Shown one piece after another: positions 14,959 through 23,902 of a DNA stretch of 40,774 bases (position 1 is its first letter; each line of letters starts with the position of its first letter). The position numbers and the translations under genes were made by a program. The DNA comes from Flavobacteriaceae bacterium (GTDB lineage: Bacteria > Bacteroidota > Bacteroidia > Flavobacteriales > Flavobacteriaceae), in contig JAHEHE010000015.1 of assembly GCA_024644725.1 (NCBI GenBank), positions 1 through 40,774 of the forward strand. Reading direction: 5' to 3'. The notes beneath the pieces are model-generated. The model was not told where the DNA came from. It searched no databases and saw only the letters and a list, made by a program, of their open reading frames with translations.

Positions 14959-16107
14959 ATGAAAATAGTGCGCACAACCTACTTCTCTATAGGCAGCAAT
15001 GTCGGGAATCGGCTGGATCACCTGCAGGCAGCAGTGGATCAGCTGGGAGAACACGTCGGACACATTGTTCGCCTGTCTTCTGTTTACCGATCCAGCTCCT
15101 GGGGCTACCAGGGAAGTGAGTACCTGAACATGTGCGCAGAGGTCTCAACCGCGTTGAGTCCGGAACTGGTTTTGGAAAATATCCTGCGGATTGAAAGCAA
15201 TCTTGGACGAAACAGAGTTGACGGCCAAAAGAGTAAGAAGAATGGACCGTATGAGGATAGAATCCTGGATATAGACCTTCTTTTTTTTGAAGACGAGATC
15301 ATTTTCTACAACGACCTGAAAGTGCCTCACCCGAGAATGCTCGACCGAAAATTCGTACTGTTGCCCCTGAGCGAAATTGCATCTGAATTCATTCATCCCA
15401 TCGCGAAAAAATCAATTCGCACATGTCTTGAGCAATGCCCCGACGATGGCCTGGTTGAGAAAATCGATCAGAAAGTCAATAAACCTCCCTCACTTCTCGA
15501 TCAGTACAATTACATCGCCATTGAAGGAAATATCGGATCGGGCAAAACGAGCCTGGCCAGGAAAATGGGTGACGATTTCAATGCAAAGCTCGTGCTTGAA
15601 AGGTTTGCCGACAATCCATTTTTGCCCAAATTCTATGCCGATGAGGAGCGCTATGCCTTTCCCCTGGAGATGAGCTTTCTGGCAGATCGTTATCACCAGC
15701 TGAGCGACGATCTCGGGCAGTTCGATTTGTTCAAGAACTTTATCGTATCGGACTACTACATCTTCAAGTCACTGATCTTCGCCCAGGTGACCCTGCCCCT
15801 GGAAGAGTTCAAACTGTACCGAAAAATGTTTGACATTATGTACAAGGAAATTCCCAAACCCGATGTGTATGTTTACCTCTATCAGGATACGGACCGACTG
15901 TTGGAAAACATTAAAAAAAGAGGGAGAACCTATGAACAGAACATCAAGGAACAGTACCTGGAAAAAATCCATCAGGGTTACCTGGCCTTCATCAAATCAA
16001 CAGAAGGCCTCAATCCTCTGATCATAGACGTTTCCGACATGGACTTCGTGGCGAGTGAAAAAGACTACCGCTCGGTATTGAATCAGATCCTCAACTTTTA
16101 CAAGTAG
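14959..16107 (+). CDS. folK: Fusion: HPPK (FolK) with a C-terminal deoxynucleoside kinase
   Basis: Encodes 382 residues from ATG 14959 (390 if the ATG at 14935 is used). Residues 1 to about 150 are hydroxymethyl-dihydropterin pyrophosphokinase: FSIGSNVGNRLDHL, YRSSSWGYQG, and the Mg-binding acid pair in YEDRILDIDLLFFE. From about 180 to the end is a deoxynucleoside kinase: P-loop IEGNIGSGKTSLA, LERFADNPFLPKFY, and the arginine lid NIKKRGRTYEQNI. The first domain makes the pterin pyrophosphate for folate synthesis; the second would phosphorylate a deoxynucleoside, probably a purine one. I recall the same fusion in other flavobacteria. It converges on gldC. Confidence 0.94.
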   Translation: MKIVRTTYFSIGSNVGNRLDHLQAAVDQLGEHVGHIVRLSSVYRSSSWGYQGSEYLNMCAEVSTALSPELVLENILRIESNLGRNRVDGQKSKKNGPYEDRILDIDLLFFEDEIIFYNDLKVPHPRMLDRKFVLLPLSEIASEFIHPIAKKSIRTCLEQCPDDGLVEKIDQKVNKPPSLLDQYNYIAIEGNIGSGKTSLARKMGDDFNAKLVLERFADNPFLPKFYADEERYAFPLEMSFLADRYHQLSDDLGQFDLFKNFIVSDYYIFKSLIFAQVTLPLEEFKLYRKMFDIMYKEIPKPDVYVYLYQDTDRLLENIKKRGRTYEQNIKEQYLEKIHQGYLAFIKSTEGLNPLIIDVSDMDFVASEKDYRSVLNQILNFYK

Positions 16108-16125
16108 CTTCTGCGGCCGCTGACA

Positions 16126-16464
16126 CTAATCACGCTTGATTCCCATTTTTTCGGCGTAGTAGTCGCAAAAGTCACGCATGGTGTCTGCCATTTTGTTGTC
16201 TCCGGTCGATGTTTCAAAAGTATCCGCCATCGACACAAGGGTCTGGTGAAAGAACTGTATCATTTCGTTGACAGGCATCTCCTTGGTCCAAAGATTGATC
16301 TTGTAGGTGTCTTTTTCTCTGGAATCCCAAACCGAAAGCAAGAGCGCCTTGGATTCCATGTTTTCAATCGCGCCATCATCGGCCGACCAAAAAAGCTCTT
16401 CCGGCACCCTGTTTTCGTCGAGCCCGACTTTTATATTGATCTCAGATCTGTGTTTTACTGCCAT
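16126..16464 (-). CDS. gldC: Gliding motility protein GldC
   Basis: Encodes 112 residues, the family's normal length. The sequence reads as GldC throughout: HRSEINIKVGLDENRVPE, FWSADDG, the INLWTKEMPVNEMIQFFHQT segment and a C-terminal DFCDYYAEKMGI. There is no signal peptide, so it is cytoplasmic. In Flavobacterium johnsoniae gldC is next to gldB and improves but is not absolutely required for gliding; the molecular role is unknown. Here it follows gldB after 43 bases on the same strand, so gldB-gldC form an operon. Confidence 0.95.
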   Translation of the reverse strand: MAVKHRSEINIKVGLDENRVPEELFWSADDGAIENMESKALLLSVWDSREKDTYKINLWTKEMPVNEMIQFFHQTLVSMADTFETSTGDNKMADTMRDFCDYYAEKMGIKRD

Positions 16465-16507
16465 ATTCTTGAATTTTCACTCCGATCCCCTTTGTTGGGA
16501 GTCGACT

Positions 16508-17470
16508 TTATTTCGCGGGTTTGTATTTTGATCGCTTAAACAGCTCTTGGTTATCTATAGTAATGAGCCCACGCATCCCAGGATCGGCATTCAACCAGTA
16601 GGCCTCGGCTATGCGCCATCCGAACCAGGAGCCTATTCTTCCGGGAGAATCTCGATCCACTTCGAGGTAAAACTTGGAAAAGGGAGCCTCTTCGATAAAG
16701 CGTCTGGACAATTCCGGATCCGTGCTGTACAAAAGTTCATTTTGAACAAAATACTTCCACATGTTGCTCTCACTCATCTCCGCCCAGTTCCACTCCTCCT
16801 GGGTGTAGCCCATGATCTCCTCCTTTGAGACATTAGGAAGCAAAAGACTCAGAATTTCAAGCCGTTTTCCGTCCTGTACTATCCTCGATATAAAAGAATT
16901 GTCTGGAGGGGTCCCCAGCAAAGGGCGGACCATTGCATCGGCAATGTCCACTATCAGGTGATCCTTGTGATAGTTCTGTTTCACGTATCCAGGAAAATCG
17001 GCATACACTTCGTGATCCTTGCCCAGATAGAGGTCGAGACCCACAAAGAGCAAACTGTCGGCATAAAGCACCCTGTTATTGTAATCCACCTGAGTGACCA
17101 TGGTGATTATCCGCGGCTCCTCGAAGGTTGGGAAATAGTATTTCATGTGTTTGAAAAGCGACTCCATCCTTCTTCTCTGATCCGAGAAATCAGCAAATTG
17201 CTTCTGAGTTTCCGCATAGAGATACTGCTCGTCTTCATCTTGAATCTTGTTGACCCAAACCGAATCTGCATTACCCGCCGGAAACAGGAAGGGAAACTGA
17301 GCTTTGAGAGCCGGGAGTCCATCTGCCGACGACTCATAAAATAGTTGCTCGAAGCGGATGATCTCAGGTTCTGAACTGATCCCACTCAAATCCGGGGTGT
17401 TTTGCCTTTCTTTCGAACACGAAAGGAGAAAGCAAATAAAAATCGACGAAGCGACCAGGAGAATACGCAT
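16508..17470 (-). CDS. gldB: Gliding motility lipoprotein GldB
   Basis: Encodes 320 residues with a lipoprotein signal (hydrophobic stretch, lipobox LLSC, lipidated Cys18). The body matches GldB: FEQLFYES near the N-terminus, YYFPTFEEPRIITMV, LDLYLGKDHEVYADFP, an MVRPLLGTPPDN segment, and a C-terminal PGRIGSWFGWRIAEAYW. GldB is essential for gliding and for type IX secretion in F. johnsoniae. It heads the gldBC operon; on the minus strand TAGTTTTG (17514-17521) is a likely -7 element. Confidence 0.95.
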   Translation of the reverse strand: MRILLVASSIFICFLLSCSKERQNTPDLSGISSEPEIIRFEQLFYESSADGLPALKAQFPFLFPAGNADSVWVNKIQDEDEQYLYAETQKQFADFSDQRRRMESLFKHMKYYFPTFEEPRIITMVTQVDYNNRVLYADSLLFVGLDLYLGKDHEVYADFPGYVKQNYHKDHLIVDIADAMVRPLLGTPPDNSFISRIVQDGKRLEILSLLLPNVSKEEIMGYTQEEWNWAEMSESNMWKYFVQNELLYSTDPELSRRFIEEAPFSKFYLEVDRDSPGRIGSWFGWRIAEAYWLNADPGMRGLITIDNQELFKRSKYKPAK

Positions 17471-17498
17471 TTAACGAGAATTAGCGGATAAATTATAC

Positions 17499-17521
17499 TA
17501 TTTTTGTGAAACGCAAAACTA
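17499..17521. promoter_or_regulatory. Divergent -7 elements between gldB and nadE
   Basis: On the plus strand TATTTTTG (17499-17506) faces nadE (ATG 17539). On the minus strand TAGTTTTG (17514-17521) faces gldB (ATG 17470). Both fit TAnnTTTG. The two promoters overlap face to face, so they may interfere with one another. No strong -33 elements are evident. Confidence 0.4.
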
Positions 17522-17538
17522 CTAAATAGTTATCAATA

Positions 17539-18336
17539 ATGAACGTCCAAAAAGTTGCAGATCACATCACCAGTTGGCTCAAAGAATACGCCGTTAATGC
17601 CCGGGTTGAGGGCTTCGTCGTGGGCGTGTCGGGAGGGGTTGATTCTGCGGTGACTTCAACCCTATGTGCCAGAACGGGTTTGCCCGTCCTTTGCCTCGAA
17701 ATGCCCATTCACCAGGCTGAGAGCCAGGTAACCCGGGCCAATGAGCACATGGATCAGTTAATGAAAAGATTTTCCAATGTTCGTTCCGAACGCATTGATC
17801 TGACTCAGACCTTTGAGACTTTTGTCGCATCCTGCCCGGATACCGATGAAATAGATCGACGGGATCTTTCACTTGCAAACACTCGCGCACGCCTGCGGAT
17901 GACCACCCTCTATTATTTTGCAGGATTGAAAGGTTTGCTTGTGGCCGGAACAGGTAACAAGGTTGAAGATTTCGGCGTGGGCTTCTACACGAAATACGGA
18001 GACGGCGGAGTCGACCTCAGCCCGATAGCAGACCTCGTCAAATCTGAGGTTTTTGCCCTGGCAGAATACCTCGAAGTACCTCAATCGATTCGTGTCGCGC
18101 AACCCACGGACGGATTGTTTGGAGATTCCAGAACGGATGAGGATCAACTCGGTGCGAATTACGACGAGCTCGAATGGGCCATGGCCCGGCACGATGCAGG
18201 AAAATCACCTGAAGACTTCTCAGGACGAGATCGCGAGGTCATGGAAATTTACCTGAAGCTGAACCGATCAAACCGCCACAAAATGGAACCCATTCCGGTT
18301 TGTGAAATCAGTGACGACATCAAAGCACCCGATTGA
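17539..18336 (+). CDS. nadE: NAD+ synthase, ammonia-type
   Basis: Encodes 265 residues with the ATP-pyrophosphatase P-loop SGGVDS at 31-36. Other landmarks are NTRARLRMTTLYYFA, GTGNKVEDFGVGFYTKYGDG and DLSPIADLVKSEV. It amidates deamido-NAD to NAD+ as the last step of NAD synthesis. There is no N-terminal glutaminase (nitrilase-like) domain, so it should use free ammonia. Its position beside gldB/gldC is, as I recall, conserved in flavobacteria. The 3' end overlaps the 3' end of dnaG on the other strand by 17 bases. Confidence 0.96.
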   Translation: MNVQKVADHITSWLKEYAVNARVEGFVVGVSGGVDSAVTSTLCARTGLPVLCLEMPIHQAESQVTRANEHMDQLMKRFSNVRSERIDLTQTFETFVASCPDTDEIDRRDLSLANTRARLRMTTLYYFAGLKGLLVAGTGNKVEDFGVGFYTKYGDGGVDLSPIADLVKSEVFALAEYLEVPQSIRVAQPTDGLFGDSRTDEDQLGANYDELEWAMARHDAGKSPEDFSGRDREVMEIYLKLNRSNRHKMEPIPVCEISDDIKAPD

Positions 18337-20293
18337 GTTTTTCAAAAAGAAGTTGCTTAAGAGAGGTGTAATCTCGGATAGCCTCCAATGATTCCTGACT
18401 GGCTTCAAGACCGTTGGGCTCGTCACCATCTGTCACGAGCTCCGTTTGCAGCTCCTGTATCTTTTCGGCGATCAGCAAGCGCCTCAAATTGTAGAGAACA
18501 TCTGTGACAAGCTTTGAGAGATAAGACTTTTTCCCGTTGACATAAATGTTGTGTTTCTCCCAGTTGCTCAAGCTGTATTTCTCCTCATCCATCAACAGAT
18601 CGGTCACTGCCGAGGCTATTTCATCATCCCCGTGATTGGTGAAGAAATCGGCACTGATCTTTTCTTTCTGATTCAGCAAATGAATGATCTCATAGTAGAT
18701 TTTGAGAAATACAGGATCGGTAAATTCGATCTCGTCCTCTTGCAAATGCATGTAAATCTCATTGGACACCGTATTGGAATACTGCTGCCTGACAATTCTT
18801 TTTCGTCCTTCCTCATCGATTTCTGAGGTGAAATCCACAAACTCAATCTCCTCGTTGCCATAGAGCATCAAAATCTCAATGATCTTTCTTTCCAGGAGCT
18901 TGAGGGGATCGACTTTATCGACTTGCTTGGTTTCCTTTTTGACACCTGTGAAGGGAGTTCGCTGCGCAGAAGTCGTCCTGGAGTCCCTGTTTTTTCTTTT
19001 TAAGATTTGAGAAAGCTCATTGAAAAGCACCTGCTCCGAGATGTTCATGATGCTCGCGCACTCCTGGATGTAGACTTCTTTATGTATGTTATTGGGGATC
19101 TTGGAGATGCTCGAGACGATGTCCCGAATGAGTTCCGCCCGCTTGACCGGATCCTTCTTCGTCTGCTCCAGGAGGATGGAGGTTTTGAACTGAATAAAAT
19201 CCTGGCTCTCCTCGGTCAGGTATTCGATCAAATCCTGAGAGGTTCTCGACCGTGCAAAACTGTCCGGATCCTCACCTTCCGGAAAGGCCACGACTCTCAC
19301 ATTCATTCCTTGTTCCAGGATGAGGTCAATACCCCGGAAGGAAGCTCTTATACCTGCTGCGTCACCGTCAAAGAGAACGGTGATGTTGTTGGTCAACCGG
19401 TTGATCAAGCGGATTTGATCCGGAGTGAGCGCCGTACCCGAGGAGGACACGACATTGGTCACCCCTGACTGGTACAGGGAGATCACATCGGTGTAACCTT
19501 CTACAAGATAGCAGTTATCCTCTTTGGCTATGGTCTGTTTCGCCTGGTAGATGCCATAGAGCACTTTACCCTTGTGGTAAATGATACTCTCCGGTGAATT
19601 CAGGTATTTGGCAACCTTTTTCTCAGAAGAGAGGGTCCTTCCTCCAAAGCCAAGAACCCGTCCGCTCATGCTGTGGATCGGGAACATGACCCGTCCCCTG
19701 AAACGATCGAATTTTTTGGTCTCATTGACCACAGTCAGGCCCGTTTTCTCCAGGAATTCAAGCTCATATTTCTTAGAGATGGCCTCATCGGTCAGGGCGG
19801 TCCAGTCTTCGGGGGAATAGCCCAACTCAAATTTCTTGATGGTCTCATCCGTAAAACCCCTTTCCCTGAAATAGCTCAGTCCGATGGCCTTGCCCTTTTC
19901 GGTCTCCCAAAGAATCTGCGAAAAGAAATTTCGGGCGAATTCAGAGACAAGAAACATACTCTCCCGTTCATCGGCTCGCTGTTTCTGCTCATCGCTCTGC
20001 ACGGTCTCTTCAACTTCGATCTGGTATTTTCTGGCCAGGTATCTGATCGCCTCCGGATACGAGTAATGCTCGTGCTCCATCAAAAAGGTAACGGCATTTC
20101 CACCCTTGCCTGTACTGAAATCTTTCCAGATTTGCTTGACCGGAGACACCATGAAGGAAGGGGTCTTCTCATCGGCAAACGGGCTGAGACCCTTGAAGTT
20201 GGCTCCTGCCTTTTTCAATTGAACAAAGTCTCCGATGACCTCCTCAACACGGGCGGTTTCGAACACCTTGTCAATGGTTTCTCGACTGATCAT
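18320..20293 (-). CDS. dnaG: DNA primase DnaG with a degenerate zinc-binding domain
   Basis: Encodes 657 residues. The N-terminal domain aligns with the CHC2 zinc finger, but all four metal ligands are replaced: S37 and A40 (LSPFADEKTPSF) and D58 and T61 (WKDFSTGKGG). The fold and the TPSF and GGNAVTFLM segments remain. The primase core is intact: a YLVEGYTDVIS motif with the TOPRIM glutamate, SSSGTALT, and FDGDAAGIRAS with the metal-binding aspartates. The C-terminal 200 residues would be the helicase-interaction domain. Primase makes RNA primers for replication. I recall this finger loss in other Bacteroidota. It follows clpX by 29 bases and is probably co-transcribed with it. Confidence 0.96.
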   Translation of the reverse strand: MISRETIDKVFETARVEEVIGDFVQLKKAGANFKGLSPFADEKTPSFMVSPVKQIWKDFSTGKGGNAVTFLMEHEHYSYPEAIRYLARKYQIEVEETVQSDEQKQRADERESMFLVSEFARNFFSQILWETEKGKAIGLSYFRERGFTDETIKKFELGYSPEDWTALTDEAISKKYELEFLEKTGLTVVNETKKFDRFRGRVMFPIHSMSGRVLGFGGRTLSSEKKVAKYLNSPESIIYHKGKVLYGIYQAKQTIAKEDNCYLVEGYTDVISLYQSGVTNVVSSSGTALTPDQIRLINRLTNNITVLFDGDAAGIRASFRGIDLILEQGMNVRVVAFPEGEDPDSFARSRTSQDLIEYLTEESQDFIQFKTSILLEQTKKDPVKRAELIRDIVSSISKIPNNIHKEVYIQECASIMNISEQVLFNELSQILKRKNRDSRTTSAQRTPFTGVKKETKQVDKVDPLKLLERKIIEILMLYGNEEIEFVDFTSEIDEEGRKRIVRQQYSNTVSNEIYMHLQEDEIEFTDPVFLKIYYEIIHLLNQKEKISADFFTNHGDDEIASAVTDLLMDEEKYSLSNWEKHNIYVNGKKSYLSKLVTDVLYNLRRLLIAEKIQELQTELVTDGDEPNGLEASQESLEAIRDYTSLKQLLFEKLNRVL

Positions 20294-20322
20294 GGATTAG
20301 TACTGGAAAATAGGGTGTCGCA

Positions 20323-21561
20323 TCAAGAGACGGCCTTGAGTTTCTTGATGGTTGACTTGCTTATTTTGCTTTCAGCGTATTTACGGGTGACTTTGAGCGT
20401 ATCTTCTTCACCTCCTGGCATCTCGAACATGGCGTCCGTCAAGATCTCCTCGCAAAGCGACCGCAGACCTCTCGCGCCCAATTTGTATTCTACAGCCTTG
20501 TCGACGATGAAATCAAGTGCCTCATCGTCAATGCTGAAATCAATTCCATCCATATCAAACAACTTGGTATATTGCTTGATTATGGCATTTTTGGGTTTTG
20601 TTAAGATCATGCGCAGCGTCTTCCTGTCGAGTGGTCTCATAAAAGTCAGCGCCGGAAGTCTTCCGATGATCTCCGGAATGAGTCCGAAACTCTTGAGATC
20701 GGTAGGAAGCACGTATTGCAGGAGGTTTTCTTCGTCGATCCTCTCGCCAGAAATGGAGGCTCCGTACCCTACGGCTTGCATGTTCAGCCTCTTACTGATT
20801 ACCTTGTCGATTCCGCTGAAGGCTCCACCGGCGATGAACAGGATGTTCCGGGTGTCAACCTCTACGAATTTCTGATCGGGATGCTTTCTTCCTCCTTTGG
20901 GTGGAACGTTGACGACGGTTCCTTCAAGCAGTTTGAGCAAAGCCTGTTGAACGCCTTCCCCTGAAACATCTCTTGTAATGGACGGATTGTCACTTTTTCT
21001 CGCGATCTTGTCAATCTCGTCGATAAAAACTATGCCCCGCTCCGCTTTGTCCACCTTGTAGTCAGCTGCCTGAAGCAGTCGTGTCAGGATAGTTTCGACA
21101 TCTTCACCAACGTATCCTGCCTCCGTGAGTACCGTGGCATCGACAATGGCGAAAGGAACGTCAAGCATCTTTGCTATCGTTCTGGCAATTAATGTTTTAC
21201 CAGTTCCTGTCTCTCCGACGAGCACAATATTGCTCTTTTCGATCTCGACATCCTCATCCTTCGACTTGGGCTTCTGCAGCAAGCGCTTGTAGTGATTGTA
21301 AACCGCTACCGCCATAACCTTCTTCGCCTGGTCCTGGCCAATGATGTATTGATCGAGGAACTCTTTGATCTCTTTCGGTTTTTTCACCAGAAAATCCGAA
21401 CTGCTGCTGTTGCGCTCATTGATCGATTCCTCCATGACAATCCCATGCGCCTGCTCGATGCATTTATCGCAAATGTGCGAATCGATACCTGCGATGAGTA
21501 AATTTGTCTCTTCCTTTTTACGCTTGCAAAAAGAGCATTCTAATTCCTCTTTTTTTGCCAT
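20323..21561 (-). CDS. clpX: ClpX, ATP-dependent unfoldase of ClpXP
   Basis: Encodes 412 residues. The N-terminal zinc-binding domain has its four cysteines (C9, C12, C31, C34). Then comes the AAA+ core: Walker A GETGTGKT, the pore loop GYVGED, Walker [12 protein letters not shown], the [21 protein letters not shown] segment, sensor regions, and [13 protein letters not shown]. ClpX selects and unfolds substrates and feeds them to ClpP, whose gene lies 36 bases upstream on the same strand. Confidence 0.98.
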   Translation of the reverse strand: MAKKEELECSFCKRKKEETNLLIAGIDSHICDKCIEQAHGIVMEESINERNSSSSDFLVKKPKEIKEFLDQYIIGQDQAKKVMAVAVYNHYKRLLQKPKSKDEDVEIEKSNIVLVGETGTGKTLIARTIAKMLDVPFAIVDATVLTEAGYVGEDVETILTRLLQAADYKVDKAERGIVFIDEIDKIARKSDNPSITRDVSGEGVQQALLKLLEGTVVNVPPKGGRKHPDQKFVEVDTRNILFIAGGAFSGIDKVISKRLNMQAVGYGASISGERIDEENLLQYVLPTDLKSFGLIPEIIGRLPALTFMRPLDRKTLRMILTKPKNAIIKQYTKLFDMDGIDFSIDDEALDFIVDKAVEYKLGARGLRSLCEEILTDAMFEMPGGEEDTLKVTRKYAESKISKSTIKKLKAVS

Positions 21562-21597
21562 TCCAATTCGTTTTTATCTGGCCAAGTCTTTCTCTTC

Positions 21598-22260
21598 TCA
21601 GCTGTTTCTAGTCAATATCTCATCAATCATGCCATATTCCTTGGCCTCTTGTGCAGTCATCCAATAATCGCGATCCGAATCATCGTGCACCTTTTTCTTT
21701 TTCTGCCCGGAGTGTTTCGCAATAATGGCGTAGAGCTCATCCTTTAACTTGAGAATTTCGCGAGCCGTGATCTCAATGTCTGAAGCCTGGCCCTGGGCAC
21801 CTCCCAAAGGCTGATGGATCATGACCCGAGAATGAGGCAATGCGGATCTCTTTCCTTTTTCGCCTGCACACATCAGGACAGCTCCCATGGAAGCCGCCAT
21901 TCCGGTACATATGGTCGCGACCTCAGGCTTGATGAACTGCATCGTATCATAGATCCCGAGCCCGGCATAAACACTTCCGCCCGGGGAGTTGATGTAAATG
22001 GAGATATCCTTGGAGGAGTCCACACTTTCCAGGAAAAGCAATTGGGCCTGGATGATGTTGGCCACCTGATCGTTGATTCCCGTACCCATGAAGATGATCC
22101 GGTCCATCATCAACCTGGAGAAAACATCCATCTGAGCCACGTTCAACTGTCTTTCCTCAATTATATAAGGGGTTACGCTGCTTACAAGCTGATCGACATA
22201 GAGACTGCTTATGCCCTGATCCTTGACAGCGAAATTTTTAAACTCGTTTCCGAAATTCAT
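21598..22260 (-). CDS. clpP: ClpP, proteolytic subunit of ClpXP
   Basis: Encodes 220 residues. The serine protease triad is complete: S124 in [11 protein letters not shown]149 in [10 protein letters not shown] and D198 in DRDYWM. The [14 protein letters not shown] and MSTF-like [15 protein letters not shown] segments are typical. It forms the double-heptamer chamber that degrades substrates delivered by ClpX. A short N-terminal extension of about 20 residues precedes the conserved core. It lies between trigger factor and clpX, all on the minus strand, which is the classical tig-clpP-clpX order. Confidence 0.98.
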   Translation of the reverse strand: MNFGNEFKNFAVKDQGISSLYVDQLVSSVTPYIIEERQLNVAQMDVFSRLMMDRIIFMGTGINDQVANIIQAQLLFLESVDSSKDISIYINSPGGSVYAGLGIYDTMQFIKPEVATICTGMAASMGAVLMCAGEKGKRSALPHSRVMIHQPLGGAQGQASDIEITAREILKLKDELYAIIAKHSGQKKKKVHDDSDRDYWMTAQEAKEYGMIDEILTRNS

Positions 22261-22365
22261 ACTGTTTTATTTGAACATTAGGTCTGTAAATATACTAACT
22301 AATTGACAATAATCGGGAGCGTCTCATCGATCAAATCCACGATCTCCAAATAGATGCGCTTAAAG

Positions 22366-22402
22366 ACAAAAAAACTCCATAAAGGCAATCCTCTATGGAG
22401 TT
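22366..22402 (-). terminator. Terminator downstream of trigger factor
   Basis: AACTCCAT (22373-22380) pairs with ATGGAGTT (22395-22402), and the stem extends inward (AAAGG with CCTCT, one mismatch) to a caat loop. On the minus strand it is followed by the complement of agacaaaaa, a T-tract. It ends about 20 bases after the tig stop, which suggests that clpP has a separate promoter or receives only read-through. Confidence 0.8.
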
Positions 22403-22423
22403 AAGCGAATCTCTCGCTACTCG

Positions 22424-23749
22424 TTACTTATAGACTTCTTTGATGAAATCCTCGTAGGTTACCTCCTTGTTCTTCATCTTTACGTTCTCCCTGAAGAATT
22501 TGAGGAGTTTTTCATTTTTTAACTGATCCGAAAGACGCTTTACCTCTTCCTGGTTCGACAGCACCCGCATTACGATGTCATCAAGCTCCTTTTCACCGAT
22601 TTGATTGTCCCCGAATTGAGACATCTGCTGCTTGACAAAACCTTTGGTGTATTCTTTAAGGTCCTCAAAGTTGTATTGAAGCTCCTTGTGGTTCTGCATG
22701 AGCTTGGATTCTATCAACTGGTATCTCAATCCTTTTTCAGAACGCTCGTATTCATCTTTAGCCTGTTCTGTCGTCATAGGCTTTTCACCCGAAACGGCCA
22801 GCCATTTTTTCAGGAATTCAGCGGGAAGCTCAAATTTTGTGTTTTCGATCAGGCTCTCCGTGACCGCATTGAGAAATTGCTGATCAGCCTGGGACGCAAA
22901 TTGCTTTTCAGCGTCTTCCTTCAACTTCGTTCTGAATTCAGCTTCTTCTTTGACCATGTCGGCCCCGAAAATCTTGTCAAAAAGCTCCTGGTTCAGCTCG
23001 GCCAATTCCGTTTTGCTCACCTCATCGATCTTGAGCGTCAAAGACACATTCAAGTCATGCGCCTCATCGTGAGTGATTCCCAATACGTTCATCAGGAGAT
23101 GATCATCGGTAAACAAGCCCTTGGACTTGAGCTCTACCTGATCACCTGCCTTCAATCCGATCAACTTCTTCTGGTTGGTCTTTCCTTTGACCTTTTCCAT
23201 TTTGAAAGTTGATTTCTTTTCAATCTCTTTCTCTTCATTGATGAAGGTTGCGGTTACATTGGAGTCCGATTCGATCTCAGATTGACTCACCAGCTTGCCG
23301 TACTGCTCCCTGATGTTCTCAATCTGGGTATCTATCATCTTTTTGTCAGCTACAATCTCATAAGCTGTTATGGCTTTTTTTGGATTGAGATTGACCTCAA
23401 ACTCCGGCGCAAGACCAAGCTCGAACTCAAAGGAAAAGTCATCACCTTCCCAGGAAAAATCCTCGCTCATTTTTGGCAGCGGATTCCCTAGCACATCCAA
23501 TTTCTCTTCCGTCAAAAATTTGTTGAGCGACTCCTGAAGAAGCTTGTTGACCTCATCGATCATGACCGATTTGCCGTATTGCTTTTTCACCAGGCTCATG
23601 GGCACGTGACCTTTCCTGAATCCCGGAATATTCGCCTTCTTTCTGTAATCTTTCAGCTGAGTGTCTACTTTCTCCTGGTAGTCATCTGCTGAAATATCAA
23701 TTTTCACCACCGAGTTCAGTGCATCAATGTCTTCTTTCGTAATCTTCAT
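22424..23749 (-). CDS. tig: Trigger factor, ribosome-associated chaperone
   Basis: Encodes 441 residues from the ATG at 23749 (MKITKEDIDALN); a longer frame from 23791 is rejected because it runs through the likely promoter region. The ribosome-binding domain carries the signature YRKKANIPGFRKGHVPMSLVK. A middle domain in the FKBP position (about 150-245) is followed by a long charged helical C-terminal domain. It shields nascent chains at the ribosome exit and has peptidyl-prolyl isomerase ancestry. On the minus strand TATTTTTG (23789-23796) lies 40 bases upstream as a putative -7 element. Confidence 0.95.
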   Translation of the reverse strand: MKITKEDIDALNSVVKIDISADDYQEKVDTQLKDYRKKANIPGFRKGHVPMSLVKKQYGKSVMIDEVNKLLQESLNKFLTEEKLDVLGNPLPKMSEDFSWEGDDFSFEFELGLAPEFEVNLNPKKAITAYEIVADKKMIDTQIENIREQYGKLVSQSEIESDSNVTATFINEEKEIEKKSTFKMEKVKGKTNQKKLIGLKAGDQVELKSKGLFTDDHLLMNVLGITHDEAHDLNVSLTLKIDEVSKTELAELNQELFDKIFGADMVKEEAEFRTKLKEDAEKQFASQADQQFLNAVTESLIENTKFELPAEFLKKWLAVSGEKPMTTEQAKDEYERSEKGLRYQLIESKLMQNHKELQYNFEDLKEYTKGFVKQQMSQFGDNQIGEKELDDIVMRVLSNQEEVKRLSDQLKNEKLLKFFRENVKMKNKEVTYEDFIKEVYK

Positions 23750-23788
23750 CGTATATCTATTTAACGCTTTTGCAAATTTTTGAGGGTG

Positions 23789-23796
23789 CAAAAATA
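23789..23796 (-). promoter_or_regulatory. Putative -7 element for tig
   Basis: The minus strand reads TATTTTTG, an exact fit to TAnnTTTG, about 40 bases before the tig ATG. The -33 region has no clear TTG at 17-23 bases. Confidence 0.35.
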
Positions 23797-23875
23797 ATCA
23801 AAAACTATCAATATATCGCTATGGAATCTATCGATTCCAGATAAGGAAATGCAAAGGATGTGTTAAAATTAAATG

Positions 23876-23901
23876 CAGGGCTCTCGTGTCTTCAAGCCCT
23901 G
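23876..23901 (-). terminator. Possible weak terminator after the 4TM protein gene
   Basis: CAGGGCT (23876-23882) pairs with AGCCCTG (23895-23901), loop of 12 bases. On the minus strand, where the 4TM gene ends at 23903, it is followed by a T-rich but interrupted tract. It is plausible as the end of the pdxJ-hydrolase-4TM transcript. Confidence 0.45.
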
Positions 23902-23902
23902 A

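Noticed and set aside
16113-16120. GC palindrome GCGGCCGC between folK-dNK and gldC
   Set aside because: Only eight bases, no loop and no T-tract; not a terminator and too short to support another role.
19673-20875. 400-residue open frame on the plus strand across the ends of dnaG and clpX
   Set aside because: It is antisense to two unmistakable genes and spans their junction. Its product has no domain, signal or repeat I recognise, so it looks like a mirror frame of the GC-containing codons.
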